The notes: a model not told the origin generated them from the sequence alone. A DNA stretch of 64,000 bases from Algorimicrobium algoritergicola (GCF_008086165.1 NZ_VSKL01000001.1:992001-1056000); one strand, 5' to 3'. Shown: positions 18,001 through 26,135, counted from the stretch's first letter. Numbers and translations: made by a program.

Positions 18001-19896
18001 GAATTAATAGATACCCCAGGAACCTTGCTAAATGCAATTACAGCTTCTTCAGATGTCGTGTTAGGCCTGACCTTTAGAGGTGATCTTAATGGGTCAACAG
18101 AATGTTTTGAGCTAAACGATCCTGATGGCAATATATTATTTTCTGAATGTGATATGGAAGGCGCTTGCAGCCTTATTAACAGGCAAGTTACTGTGCCTTT
18201 AGTCACATGGAATACTTGGATAACTAATTTTGGATCAAGTTTCATATTTACTTTAATAGCAAATGATAATGTAGATTCCGATCAATGTGAGGAAGGCGAA
18301 GAAAACCCAAATACATTTACTATAAATGTTATTTTTCTGGGAACAATTCAATTAACAAATGATTTTAATCAAACAGCTGACGCTTCAGGATTTTATCCTG
18401 TTGGAGATACGGTAGTAACTTGGACCGCTACAGATATTGGCGGTAATAATGTGAGTTGTATACAAACCATTACTGTTATTGACGCTGAAAATCCAGTAAT
18501 AACATGTCCAACAGATATAACCGTGGTTAACGCGGCGAATGAATGTGATGCTGTAGTTACTTATAGCATGCCAACGGCAACAGATAATTGCTCGTCATTT
18601 AATACATCTTTAGAGTCTATTTTATCAAATTTTAACGGCAACAGTTCAAGTGTAACCGCTTTAATTCCAAATGCCTTCGATTTTATTCTGGATAATGGCC
18701 TAAACAGTGATTATATTGACGATGGCGGAAATGATATGTATGATGATGGTAACTACATTTCTACAGACATTGGAGGTGATATTACCTATTCTGATAATTT
18801 GGTGATTTCTGAAACCAATTTTGGAACGAATGGTCAATTTTTTAGTAGAAAAGTAGAGGATATGTGGTTATTGGCAGCAGACTTAGATGGTGTGGATAGC
18901 TTTAATATTGCGGGAGAATTAGGTGCAGATGGTGATGGTACTGCTACAGGATATACAGCTACAATTAACGTTGCTGGATTCAATTATAACATATTTGCTA
19001 AACGCGTTAATGAGGACGTGGGCCGTGTAGATAGTGATTCTTCTATAAACCATTTAATTATCATCCCAGAGAACGTAAATGCGACTCATAACTTTGTCAC
19101 AGACACAGATGACGACCAACATCAAGTAACTGATTTAACAGGCACAACGAGGTTATATTATTTATTATTTGCGAGTATAGATAGTGGTGTTGTAGACGAC
19201 GCGACCATGGAAGCCATTGCAACATCATTTGTGTCTGATATTGTAGAACCAAAAGGACCGGCCATACAAACTGCTGGTTTACCAAGTGGAAGCACCTTTC
19301 CGTTAGGAACAACTACAAATACCTTTGAAGTAACAGATGAAGCTGGTAATACTACAACTTGTAGTTTTGATGTCATTGTTTCTGGTACAGAAAGTCCAGT
19401 AATTAATTGTCCAGTAGATTTTGAAGTGAATACAGATTCAGATTATACTGTTTTAGATTATGAGTATACCGTTACAGATGATTGTTCTTCAGGAGCAGAT
19501 CTAACCATAGTACAAGATCCAGTAGCAGGTACCATGGTGCCTACAAATAATTTAATAACAGTATCTATTACAGCTACAGATGCAGCCGGAAACGAAACCG
19601 TTTGTAATTTTGATATTACTGTTTCGCCTACATTAGGAAATAGTGAATTTGATCAAAATCTAGTGCAGTTATTCCCGAACCCAGCATCCACAACCGTTAC
19701 CGTTAAAAACCTTGCGTTTGCAGGTGTGGATACCATTGTAATTTATGATATTGCTGGAAGAGTTGTTCAAAAAGTGAAGGTATTAACGGATAGTAATAAT
19801 ATGACCCTAGATGTTTCTAATTTAAGTAATGCTACTTATTTCGTAGAATTTAAAGGCGAGCAAGTACGTGTTATAAAAAAATTGATTGTGAAGTAA
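15019..19896 (+). CDS. Giant secreted HYR-repeat protein with type IX sorting domain
   Basis: About 1625 residues. After a hydrophobic export segment (cleavage near NMHAQ) come about seven FG-GAP-like repeats of the pattern DGxxxxDxFGxxxSLSxDG, likely a beta-propeller. Then follow several HYR (hyalin) immunoglobulin-like modules marked by INCPxDI, DNC and TxTFxVTDxAGNxTTCSF, interrupted by a second propeller-like part (about residues 560-830). The C-terminus (LFPNPASTTVTV to the end) is a Por secretion-system sorting domain, so the protein is exported through the type IX system to the surface or medium. It is probably adhesive. An alternative start at 15085 would give a more ordinary signal peptide. 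Confidence 0.85.
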   Translation: MKQKQLKGRSILKNCIKIIDTSMVNNLVQKQRHQFKLIALLIAFIFSGNMHAQTQIGSDIDGESFSDQFGRVISLNADGSIMAVGGEYNDGAAPDSGHVRIFQNINNNWLQIGADINGVSASDFFGSSVALSADGNRVVIGALGVDIGTETNYGTATVYDNIGNNWVQVGSVLFGESQSNQFGTSVSISDDGSIIAVGASFGGASNGGYMRTYTFSTDWVQLGQDIDGIASSDFFGVEISLSADGTIVAVSASGANANTINNSGQVQVYQYNNSTSLWEQLGQNMDGDSIDDFFGQSLSLSSDGTRLIAGARSDIGGLDTGLAKIYEYNNSTNSWVLMQNINGEAVGDRFGTSASISADGNRAIVGARYNDGVNGVDSGHARVFEFNSGTNVWEQLGSDIDGEATNDESGYAVSINSDGTLVAIGARYNDADDASSSANFGHARAFSFVNLAPIAVCQDIIVQLDAMGNATILPEEVDGGSSDPEGSALSFSVSQNTFDCSNLGTNIVTLTVTDAGLIGGDELTDTCTATVTVVEEAPVANCTDVSIYLDENGMASITTEDFFLNSTGKLYGLIRNSSVNNIALFNYDASVPSAMVDDSFAGSSNLTANGSHLAIDINPVNEVVYLLKQDDSGPTDISNLYSITLQNGTLNPVLISSIASVSGSNNALGMSFGADGTLYFAFDTGEINAYNIATSTMSVFALVSSNGFVGRLTTDLKNNRLIHSTVSISSSFSIILTEIDLNTGVVNSLFTVETPNFCKAQGIEYVGNETIIVSPTNGCNDLISINLLTQTITGIGDVADTSSSTIDLLYIADSINNATLSISNFTCADIGDNTVTVSVSGSCGTVVTCDAIVTIVDSLPVIECPSDMTFNVDPGMCDVVVNFNTPVSPDNCAGSVTVTQTEGMPSGSSFSAGLHIIEFTATDLNGITTICSFTIFVQDNIPPSITCAGDVVVDNDLGLCGAAVTVTTPTLVDNCGTAIAPSTGLVNFNFDANGELIDTPGTLLNAITASSDVVLGLTFRGDLNGSTECFELNDPDGNILFSECDMEGACSLINRQVTVPLVTWNTWITNFGSSFIFTLIANDNVDSDQCEEGEENPNTFTINVIFLGTIQLTNDFNQTADASGFYPVGDTVVTWTATDIGGNNVSCIQTITVIDAENPVITCPTDITVVNAANECDAVVTYSMPTATDNCSSFNTSLESILSNFNGNSSSVTALIPNAFDFILDNGLNSDYIDDGGNDMYDDGNYISTDIGGDITYSDNLVISETNFGTNGQFFSRKVEDMWLLAADLDGVDSFNIAGELGADGDGTATGYTATINVAGFNYNIFAKRVNEDVGRVDSDSSINHLIIIPENVNATHNFVTDTDDDQHQVTDLTGTTRLYYLLFASIDSGVVDDATMEAIATSFVSDIVEPKGPAIQTAGLPSGSTFPLGTTTNTFEVTDEAGNTTTCSFDVIVSGTESPVINCPVDFEVNTDSDYTVLDYEYTVTDDCSSGADLTIVQDPVAGTMVPTNNLITVSITATDAAGNETVCNFDITVSPTLGNSEFDQNLVQLFPNPASTTVTVKNLAFAGVDTIVIYDIAGRVVQKVKVLTDSNNMTLDVSNLSNATYFVEFKGEQVRVIKKLIVK

Positions 19897-19979
19897 TTGA
19901 ATTAAAACACTATTTAATCAATTTGAATAGGACTTCTTAAATTGTCCATAATAAAGAATCTATATTTTATGTTAGCTAG

Positions 19980-20006
19980 GGGTCTATATTGTTTAAATAT
20001 AGACCC
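19980..20006 (+). terminator. Hairpin downstream of HYR protein gene
   Basis: Perfect 11-bp inverted repeat GGGTCTATATT/AATATAGACCC with a 5-nt loop, followed by a moderately T-rich stretch. It lies about 85 bp after the stop of the giant gene and is the likely terminator. Confidence 0.6.
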
Positions 20007-20106
20007 TATTGCTTTTATAATTTGAGTAGTTTTAAAATGAATTGAAAACAGTTTTAAGTTTAAATCGTGTTTACCTAGAAAAGGATGCTTCCTCGCTTAC
20101 ATTAAA

Positions 20107-20655
20107 CTAAAAATAAACTCTAAAAAATGGCATCCAAGACATGCCATAAATACTCTTATCTCTATCATACAGCACATCATAGCGAATTCCAATAGCTGTA
20201 GATATACGACCGCTACTAATGGTGTAACCAGCACCTAAAAACAACGCAGGATACCAATAGTTCTCGTCAGCAATTAGAAGTCTGTTTTCCCATTTTCTAC
20301 TCACATTTAATTCTTCAAATTCAGCTGAAAGTTGTAATTGTGGGATGGGGTTAAAAAGTCCAAGAACACTTCCGCCTAAAATAGTAGATTTATAATAATC
20401 CTTTCTAGAAGAATAGGTTCCGTTTAATGAAACACCCATGGCAAATTGCGGGTTGAAACGATATATAGCACTTGGTGCCAACGTACCGCTGAAATAATCA
20501 CCAGAAAAACTTAATCCAACAGCACCACCAAAACGCACATGACTCCAAAAATCATTTGAATTATTTTGTGCGGTAACACTTATAGTAAATAGGAGGAAAA
20601 AACCAATGAAGATATTATTTAATTTACGAAATAAAGAATCCAGTTTCATTTTCAA
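20107..20655 (-). CDS. Small outer-membrane beta-barrel protein
   Basis: A 182-residue protein with a signal peptide (cleavage near SVTAQ) and alternating aromatic/glycine beta strands (GGAVGLSFSGDYF, LGAGYTISSG), ending in an aromatic residue (FFRVYF) as outer-membrane barrels do. It is divergent from sucA. I recall relatives in flavobacterial genomes labelled alpha-ketoglutarate decarboxylase, a name that seems borrowed from the neighbouring sucA; nothing here looks enzymatic. Confidence 0.7.
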   Translation of the reverse strand: MKMKLDSLFRKLNNIFIGFFLLFTISVTAQNNSNDFWSHVRFGGAVGLSFSGDYFSGTLAPSAIYRFNPQFAMGVSLNGTYSSRKDYYKSTILGGSVLGLFNPIPQLQLSAEFEELNVSRKWENRLLIADENYWYPALFLGAGYTISSGRISTAIGIRYDVLYDRDKSIYGMSWMPFFRVYF

Positions 20656-20716
20656 AATTTTAGTTAATTACATGTTATAAATGTAAGAAAACCATATCTA
20701 ATTTTAGTAAAAGTTG

Positions 20717-20724
20717 TACTTTTG
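20717..20724 (+). promoter_or_regulatory. Probable -7 box of sucA
   Basis: TACTTTTG matches the -7 consensus TAnnTTTG and would give a leader of about 32 nt before the sucA start at 20763. No clear TTTG is present at the expected -33 distance. Confidence 0.4.
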
Positions 20725-20762
20725 TATAAATTTAGTCTGAACGATTCAGTTTTAATTCATTT

Positions 20763-23540
20763 ATGGATAAATATTCTTTTTTAAACGCAGCACATTCAGC
20801 ATACTTTGCTGATTTATACGACCAATATTTACAAAACCCAGATTCTGTCGAGCCAAGTTGGAGAGCCTTTTTTCAAGGTTACGATTTTGGTAGTGAAAGC
20901 TACAGCATAACAGATAAGGTGGAAACAGAACAAGTGAAGGGAACAGATGTTTCCTGCGAACATGTTTCTATTAGTGTCACTAAAGAATTTCAGGTATTAC
21001 AATTAATTGATGGGTATCGTAATCGTGGACATTTGTTTACAAAAACAAACCCAGTTCGTGATAGACGTACGTATGCGCCTACTTTGGCTATTGAAAACTT
21101 CGGATTATCAGAATCCGACTTGGACACCACCTTTAATGCTGGAGATACAATAGGTTCTGGAGTAAAAACATTACGAGACATTATTAAGCATTTAGATAAT
21201 ATATATTGTCACTCAATAGGTGTAGAATATATGTATATCAGAAAACCTGAAGAAATTAAATGGTTTCAGGAAAAATTGAGTATCAATGACAATCTGCCGA
21301 ATTTTAATGCAGATCAGAAAAAACATATTCTTAAAAAGTTAAATGAAGCGGTTTCCTTTGAAACCTTTTTACACACCAAATATGTTGGACAAAAACGATT
21401 CTCTTTAGAAGGAGGTGAGTCTTTAATTCCTGCGTTAGATGCCTTAATTGAAAGTGCTTCGGATTATGATGTGAAGGAATTTGTAATGGGAATGGCACAT
21501 CGTGGCCGTTTAAGTACATTGACAAATATTTTCGGAAAATCGGCTAAAGATATCTTTAGTGAATTTGACGGTAAGGATTATGAACAAGAGGTTTTTGATG
21601 GTGATGTTAAGTATCATTTAGGTTGGACTAGTGATAGGGAAACCAACAATGGCAATAAAATTAATTTAAATATTGCGCCAAACCCTTCGCATTTAGAAAC
21701 GGTTGGAGCTGTAGTTGAAGGTATTGTTAGAGCTAAACAAGATGATAAATATTCGGATAACCCATCACAAGTATTACCAATAGTTGTTCATGGTGACGCT
21801 GCTATTGCAGGTCAAGGTTTGGTATACGAAATTGTTCAAATGGCACAATTAGATGGCTATAAAACAAGTGGAACCATTCATATAGTTGTTAATAACCAAA
21901 TAGGCTTTACTACCAATTATTTAGACGCGCGATCTAGTACCTATTGTACAGATATTGCAAAAGTAACACTATCTCCTGTATTACATGTTAATGCAGACGA
22001 TGTGGAAGCTGTAGTTCACGCCATGTTATTTGCATTACATTTCAGAATGAAATTTAAGCGCGATGTATTTATCGATTTATTAGGCTATAGAAAATATGGT
22101 CATAATGAAGGTGATGAGCCACGTTTTACACAACCAAAATTGTATAAAGCTATTGCAAAACATCATAACCCAAGAGATATTTATGCTGAAAAGTTGATCT
22201 CAGAAGGAATTATTGATCAAGATTATGTTCGAAAACTTGAAGAAGATTATAAAAATAAACTTGAAGAAAATTTAGAAAATTCGAGAAAAGAAGATAAAAC
22301 AGAAATCACACCATTCATGCAAAACGAATGGGGAAATTATATCACTGCGGACGAAAATAAGATGATGGAACCGGTTGATACAACTTGTAGCAAAGCCGAT
22401 CTAGAAAAAGTAACGAAAGTTATTTCAAACCTTCCAAAGGATAAAAAATTCATTCGTAAAATTGAACGTTTAATACAGTCTAGACAAACCATGTTTGATG
22501 AAAACAAACTGGATTGGTCTATGGCAGAACATTTAGCTTACGGAACCTTATTATTAGATGGTAACGATATTAGAATTTCTGGTCAAGATGTGGAGCGTGG
22601 AACGTTTTCACACAGACATGCCGTTGTAAAAGTGGAAGATAGTGAGGAAGAAATTATCCTTCACAACCAATTGAGTGATGATCAAGGGAAATTCTATATT
22701 TATAACTCGTTGCTATCAGAATATGGTGTTGTAGGTTTTGACTATGGTTATGCCATGGCAAGCCCAAGAACTTTAACTATTTGGGAAGCACAGTTTGGTG
22801 ATTTTAGTAATGGTGCACAAATTATGTTGGATCAATACATCTCGGCAGCTGAAGATAAATGGAAACTACAAAACGGATTAGTTATGCTTTTACCGCATGG
22901 TTATGAAGGTCAAGGAGCTGAGCACTCATCAGGACGTATGGAGCGTTATTTACAACTGTGTGCCAAGGATAATATGTTTGTGGCCGACTGTACAACGCCA
23001 GCCAATATGTTTCATATATTACGCAGACAAGTAAAAGCTGAATACCGTAAACCATTAATCATATTTACACCAAAAAGTTTGTTGCGTAACCCAAAAGTGG
23101 TTTCAACCGTTGACGAATTTGCAAATGGAAGTTTCCAAGAAGTAATAGACGATCAGGGAATTAAAACTGCTGATGTAAAATCATTAGTATTTGTTACCGG
23201 TAAGTTCTATTATGATTTACTGGAAGAACGCGAAAATTTAGATCGTAAAGATGTAGCTTTAGTAAGAATAGAACAATTATTCCCATTGCCAACCGAAGCT
23301 ATTAGAGCGGTAATTAAGAAATATAAAAATGCCGAAGAAATTGTTTGGGCTCAAGAAGAACCAAGAAACATGGGAGCATATAGCCACTTGTTGATGCTTT
23401 TAGATGAAGCCAAAACATTTAGAGCGGTATCGCGTAGACCTTATGGAGCACCAGCAGCTGGTAGCTCTGTACGTTCTAAAAAACGTCATAAAGAAGTTAT
23501 AGACTTTGTATTTGACAAAACGAAAAACAACCAACATTAA
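20763..23540 (+). CDS. sucA: 2-oxoglutarate dehydrogenase E1 component
   Basis: A 925-residue thiamine-diphosphate-dependent decarboxylase subunit of the TCA-cycle 2-oxoglutarate dehydrogenase complex. The N-terminus has the family signature YFADLYDQYLQNPDSVEPSW. The core has GMAHRGRL and HGDAAIAGQG for cofactor binding, and the transketolase-like C-terminal half contains HGYEGQGAEHSSGR. Length matches the family. It is followed after 27 bp by the E2 gene. The E3 dihydrolipoyl dehydrogenase gene is not in the window. Confidence 0.97.
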   Translation: MDKYSFLNAAHSAYFADLYDQYLQNPDSVEPSWRAFFQGYDFGSESYSITDKVETEQVKGTDVSCEHVSISVTKEFQVLQLIDGYRNRGHLFTKTNPVRDRRTYAPTLAIENFGLSESDLDTTFNAGDTIGSGVKTLRDIIKHLDNIYCHSIGVEYMYIRKPEEIKWFQEKLSINDNLPNFNADQKKHILKKLNEAVSFETFLHTKYVGQKRFSLEGGESLIPALDALIESASDYDVKEFVMGMAHRGRLSTLTNIFGKSAKDIFSEFDGKDYEQEVFDGDVKYHLGWTSDRETNNGNKINLNIAPNPSHLETVGAVVEGIVRAKQDDKYSDNPSQVLPIVVHGDAAIAGQGLVYEIVQMAQLDGYKTSGTIHIVVNNQIGFTTNYLDARSSTYCTDIAKVTLSPVLHVNADDVEAVVHAMLFALHFRMKFKRDVFIDLLGYRKYGHNEGDEPRFTQPKLYKAIAKHHNPRDIYAEKLISEGIIDQDYVRKLEEDYKNKLEENLENSRKEDKTEITPFMQNEWGNYITADENKMMEPVDTTCSKADLEKVTKVISNLPKDKKFIRKIERLIQSRQTMFDENKLDWSMAEHLAYGTLLLDGNDIRISGQDVERGTFSHRHAVVKVEDSEEEIILHNQLSDDQGKFYIYNSLLSEYGVVGFDYGYAMASPRTLTIWEAQFGDFSNGAQIMLDQYISAAEDKWKLQNGLVMLLPHGYEGQGAEHSSGRMERYLQLCAKDNMFVADCTTPANMFHILRRQVKAEYRKPLIIFTPKSLLRNPKVVSTVDEFANGSFQEVIDDQGIKTADVKSLVFVTGKFYYDLLEERENLDRKDVALVRIEQLFPLPTEAIRAVIKKYKNAEEIVWAQEEPRNMGAYSHLLMLLDEAKTFRAVSRRPYGAPAAGSSVRSKKRHKEVIDFVFDKTKNNQH

Positions 23541-23567
23541 AATATTAAGAACTAAAACAGTATCACG

Positions 23568-24800
23568 ATGATTTTAGAAATGAAAGTTCCTTCGCCAGGA
23601 GAATCTATTACAGAAGTAGAAATTGCAACATGGTTAGTTGCTGATGGTGATTACGTAGAAAAAGACCAAGCCATTGCAGAAGTAGATAGTGACAAAGCAA
23701 CTTTAGAATTACCTGCCGAAGCTAGTGGAATTATAACACTTAAAGCTGAAGAAGGTGACGCTGTAGAAGTTGGAGCTGTTGTGTGTTTAATTGATACATC
23801 AGCTGAAAAACCAGCAGGAGGTTCAGAAAGTTCTGAAAAGAAAGAAGAACCTAAAAAAGAAGCACCAGCTGAAGCGAAAAAGGAAACGCCTAAAGCTGAA
23901 GTTAAAGCAGAAACTAAAACGTATGCAACAGGAACAGCAAGTCCTGCGGCTAAAAAGATTCTAGCTGAAAAAGATATGGATGCCTCTAAGGTTTCAGGAA
24001 CTGGAAAAGACGGTCGCGTTACTAAAGATGATGCTGTAAAAGCAGTACCTTCTATGGGAACACCAACAGGTGGAAATCGTTCAAGTACTAGGAGTAGAAT
24101 GTCTATGTTAAGACGTAAGGTGGCAGAACGTTTAGTGGAAGCTAAGAATACAACTGCTATGCTTACTACGTTTAACGAAGTAGATATGTCGCCAATTTTT
24201 GCATTGCGAAATGAATACAAAGAAACCTTTAAAAACAAGCATGGTGTAGGATTAGGCTTTATGTCCTTCTTTACCTTAGCTGTTGTTAGAGCTTTGAAAA
24301 TGTATCCAGATGTGAACTCCATGATAGATGGAAACGAAATGATTACTTATGATTTTGTTGATATTTCTATAGCAGTTTCAGGACCAAAAGGATTAATGGT
24401 TCCGGTAATTAGAAATACCGAAAACTTAACTTTTAGAGGTGTTGAAAATGAAGTAAAACGTTTGGCTATTCGAGCACGTGATGGAAAAATTACGGTGGAT
24501 GAAATGACAGGTGGTACGTTTACTATATCTAATGGAGGTGTTTTTGGAAGCATGCTTTCAACACCAATTATCAACCCGCCTCAAAGTGGAATATTAGGTA
24601 TGCACAACATTGTTGAAAGACCTGTTGCTATTGATGGTAAAGTTGAAATACGTCCAATAATGTTTGTAGCTTTATCTTACGACCATAGAATTATTGATGG
24701 TAAGGAATCTGTAGGTTTCTTGGTAGCAGTGAAGGAAGCATTAGAAAATCCAACAGAGTTATTAATGGATAATAATATTATGAAGGCTTTAGAGCTGTAA
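23568..24800 (+). CDS. sucB: Dihydrolipoyllysine succinyltransferase (2-oxoglutarate dehydrogenase E2)
   Basis: A 410-residue E2 core that passes succinyl groups from lipoate to CoA. It has one N-terminal lipoyl domain (lysine in the DSDKATLE turn), an alanine/lysine/glutamate-rich flexible linker (about residues 80-118), a peripheral-subunit-binding domain ([11 protein letters not shown] to GRVTKDDAV), and the acyltransferase domain ending with the catalytic SYDHRIIDG. Together with sucA it forms a two-gene operon ending at a strong bidirectional terminator. Confidence 0.97.
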   Translation: MILEMKVPSPGESITEVEIATWLVADGDYVEKDQAIAEVDSDKATLELPAEASGIITLKAEEGDAVEVGAVVCLIDTSAEKPAGGSESSEKKEEPKKEAPAEAKKETPKAEVKAETKTYATGTASPAAKKILAEKDMDASKVSGTGKDGRVTKDDAVKAVPSMGTPTGGNRSSTRSRMSMLRRKVAERLVEAKNTTAMLTTFNEVDMSPIFALRNEYKETFKNKHGVGLGFMSFFTLAVVRALKMYPDVNSMIDGNEMITYDFVDISIAVSGPKGLMVPVIRNTENLTFRGVENEVKRLAIRARDGKITVDEMTGGTFTISNGGVFGSMLSTPIINPPQSGILGMHNIVERPVAIDGKVEIRPIMFVALSYDHRIIDGKESVGFLVAVKEALENPTELLMDNNIMKALEL

Positions 24801-24823
24801 TCAAATACAAATATATTAAAAGC

Positions 24824-24856
24824 AAAAGCGCTACTTCTAAAAGAGGTAGCGCTTTT
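24824..24856. terminator. Bidirectional terminator between sucB and small membrane-protein gene
   Basis: An 11-bp stem AAAAGCGCTAC/GTAGCGCTTTT extended by four more pairs (one G-T) around a 3-nt loop. T runs follow on both strands, so it serves convergent sucB (plus) and the 43-residue membrane-protein gene (minus). Confidence 0.85.
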
Positions 24857-24884
24857 TTTTCTTGAATACATAATAACTAACTTA

Positions 24885-25016
24885 CTAAAAAAAGCAAACA
24901 AGAATATTTAGAGATATAACAATAACGACTAATACGATAATCCCGAAAACGAAAAATTTATTCATGTTTGAATTCTGCATAATTTCAAGGTTGTTTGGTA
25001 GATTGGAATGTTCCAT
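24885..25016 (-). CDS. 43-residue single-span membrane protein
   Basis: An ATG at 25016 opens 43 codons: a polar asparagine-rich N-terminus (MEHSNLPNNLEI), then a continuous hydrophobic helix (FFVFGIIVLVVIVISLNILV) ending with cysteine and two phenylalanines. It is the open frame of the third palindrome-controlled promoter unit, with a leader of about 60 nt and the shared terminator about 30 bp past the stop. A second in-frame ATG (25001-24999 region, MQNSNMNKF) could also be used. No family is recognised. Small hydrophobic proteins of this type may act as membrane-stress effectors, kinase modulators or toxins; the sequence does not say which. Confidence 0.55.
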   Translation of the reverse strand: MEHSNLPNNLEIMQNSNMNKFFVFGIIVLVVIVISLNILVCFF

Positions 25017-25069
25017 TTTATTTGTTTTAAAGCAGGAATGTTCAAAATAGACAACTCCACATCTGTAAT

Positions 25070-25130
25070 TAATAGCATGATAAAGGTAAAGCTAAAGACT
25101 TACATATGAAATACGTAGAACTACGTATTT
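25070..25130 (-). promoter_or_regulatory. Palindrome-controlled promoter unit C
   Basis: A 22-bp palindrome (25109-25130; core TACGTAGnnCTACGTA) lies with its centre exactly 35 bp from a -7-like TACCTTTA (25088-25081), then 4 nt and GCTATTA (25076-25070) at the predicted transcript start. The centre would be near -43, a class II activator position. The unit drives the 43-residue membrane protein. The adjacent NarL/LuxR regulator is the natural candidate ligand (inference). Confidence 0.6.
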
Positions 25131-25151
25131 TTTGGTTTTCAAATCAAGGTT

Positions 25152-25221
25152 AAAAAAAAGGGCTTTCAATCTGATGATTAAAAGCCCTCTAATAAATCCC
25201 CTCAAATAACTAACTAATAGC
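25152..25221 (-). ncRNA. Predicted small RNA B (about 70 nt)
   Basis: The predicted transcript starts at GCTATTA (25221) behind promoter unit B and runs to an intrinsic terminator with an 8-bp stem AGGGCTTT/AAAGCCCT and eight T residues (to 25152). No convincing reading frame is enclosed: the ATG overlapping the 5' motif lies at or before the predicted start. It resembles no RNA family I know. Confidence 0.45.
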
Positions 25222-25277
25222 ATGGTAAAGGTATGTTACATAAACCATATAAAAAATACGTAGTTCTACGTATTTTT
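25215..25277 (-). promoter_or_regulatory. Palindrome-controlled promoter unit B
   Basis: Same architecture as unit C. The palindrome is extended to 26 bp here (25252-25277), its centre is 35 bp from TACCTTTA (25233-25226), and a 4-nt gap leads to GCTATTA (25221-25215). It is placed to drive a short terminated RNA. Confidence 0.6.
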
Positions 25278-25297
25278 GCCTTTCTCATTTATAGTGC

Positions 25298-25376
25298 AAA
25301 AAAAAAGACCTTAAAAGTAAAACTTTTAAAGCCTTTTGATTTTCAACCTGTTAAAACTAGGTTTCCGATTAATAGC
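25298..25376 (-). ncRNA. Predicted small RNA A (about 78 nt)
   Basis: The transcript is predicted to start at GCTATTA (25376) behind promoter unit A. It contains a small hairpin (AACCT/AGGTT) and then an imperfect A/T-rich terminator stem (25308-25333) followed by nine T residues. No plausible ORF is seen. It lies directly downstream of the response-regulator gene. Confidence 0.42.
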
Positions 25377-25430
25377 ACTGTAAATATACGCTATCCTCCT
25401 GTGTTGTGAAATACGTAGTTCTACGTATTT
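25370..25430 (-). promoter_or_regulatory. Palindrome-controlled promoter unit A
   Basis: The palindrome at 25409-25430 starts 4 bp after the response-regulator stop. Its centre is 35 bp from TATATTTA (25388-25381), followed by 4 nt and GCTATTA (25376-25370). Spacing is identical to units B and C. Confidence 0.6.
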
Positions 25431-25433
25431 TTA

Positions 25434-26072
25434 CTAGGATTCTAAAAACTGTTCGTTTTCTTTAGCAAATAAAGAAAGACTGTTGTGTTTGGATTCCAAG
25501 TTTAATTTTTTAATAATATTACTTTTATGTTTTTCTATAGTTCTACCAGAAACAGATAAGGCATTTCCAATTTCTTTAGCCGTCTTATTTTGGGCTATTA
25601 ATGATAACACTTTAATCTCTGTTTTGGTTAATTCGTTTAAGGAATGCGGTCTTTGTGTGTTGGTTTGCGAATTTAAATATTGAGCAATTTCTGCACTAAA
25701 GTATGGTTTGTTATTTGTTACGCTTTCAATGCAATGCTCAATTTCTTCAATGGCAAACTCTTTTAAAATATATCCAAAAATGTTTAGCTCTTGAGCCTTA
25801 TCATATAACTCCTCACCTTTATCAAAGGTTATTAAAATAATTTTGGTCTTAATACCATTCTTTAAGCACTCTTCAGCTACTTCAAGCCCAGTTAAAAAAG
25901 GCATCCTGATATCTAAAATAGCAATGTTTGGTTTGTGTTTAATAATTAAATTATAAGCTTCTTGGCCATCTTTTCCACTGCCTAAAATGTTATAACCCTT
26001 GGACTTTAAAAAGTCGTGGAGTCCACGTAGCATGAGAGGGTGATCGTCCGCTATAATGATTGAAGATTGCAT
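25434..26072 (-). CDS. NarL/LuxR-family response regulator
   Basis: A 212-residue two-component DNA-binding regulator. The receiver domain (residues 1-120) has the acidic pair at D9/D10, the phospho-acceptor D54 in AILDIRMP, a switch threonine in ILITFD and the lysine in YILKEF. The LuxR-type helix-turn-helix follows (residues 143-205: LTKTEIKVLSLIAQNKTAKEIG, then SGRTIEKHKSNIIKKL). No histidine kinase is encoded nearby. It is the last gene behind the CHAT and retropepsin genes, 63 bp after the latter, and three copies of a 22-bp palindrome of the size such regulators bind lie immediately downstream. Confidence 0.93.
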   Translation of the reverse strand: MQSSIIIADDHPLMLRGLHDFLKSKGYNILGSGKDGQEAYNLIIKHKPNIAILDIRMPFLTGLEVAEECLKNGIKTKIILITFDKGEELYDKAQELNIFGYILKEFAIEEIEHCIESVTNNKPYFSAEIAQYLNSQTNTQRPHSLNELTKTEIKVLSLIAQNKTAKEIGNALSVSGRTIEKHKSNIIKKLNLESKHNSLSLFAKENEQFLES

Positions 26073-26135
26073 GTGAGGTTAGTTAGTTGGTCTTGAGTAT
26101 AAAGATAAGTTATTTTAATAGAGTGAAGTTTTATC

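Noticed and set aside
23651-24322. 223-codon minus-strand frame inside sucB
   Set aside because: It mirrors the sucB codons, has no recognisable domain and lacks a promoter.
25152-25223. ATG CTA TTA frame in RNA B (about 43 codons) as a second micro-protein
   Set aside because: The ATG would be at or before the predicted transcript start, and the frame reads straight through a strong terminator and the next palindrome.
25109-25430. The three palindromes as a CRISPR array
   Set aside because: Spacers are 120-130 bp, contain terminators and promoter boxes, and there are only three repeats with no cas genes.
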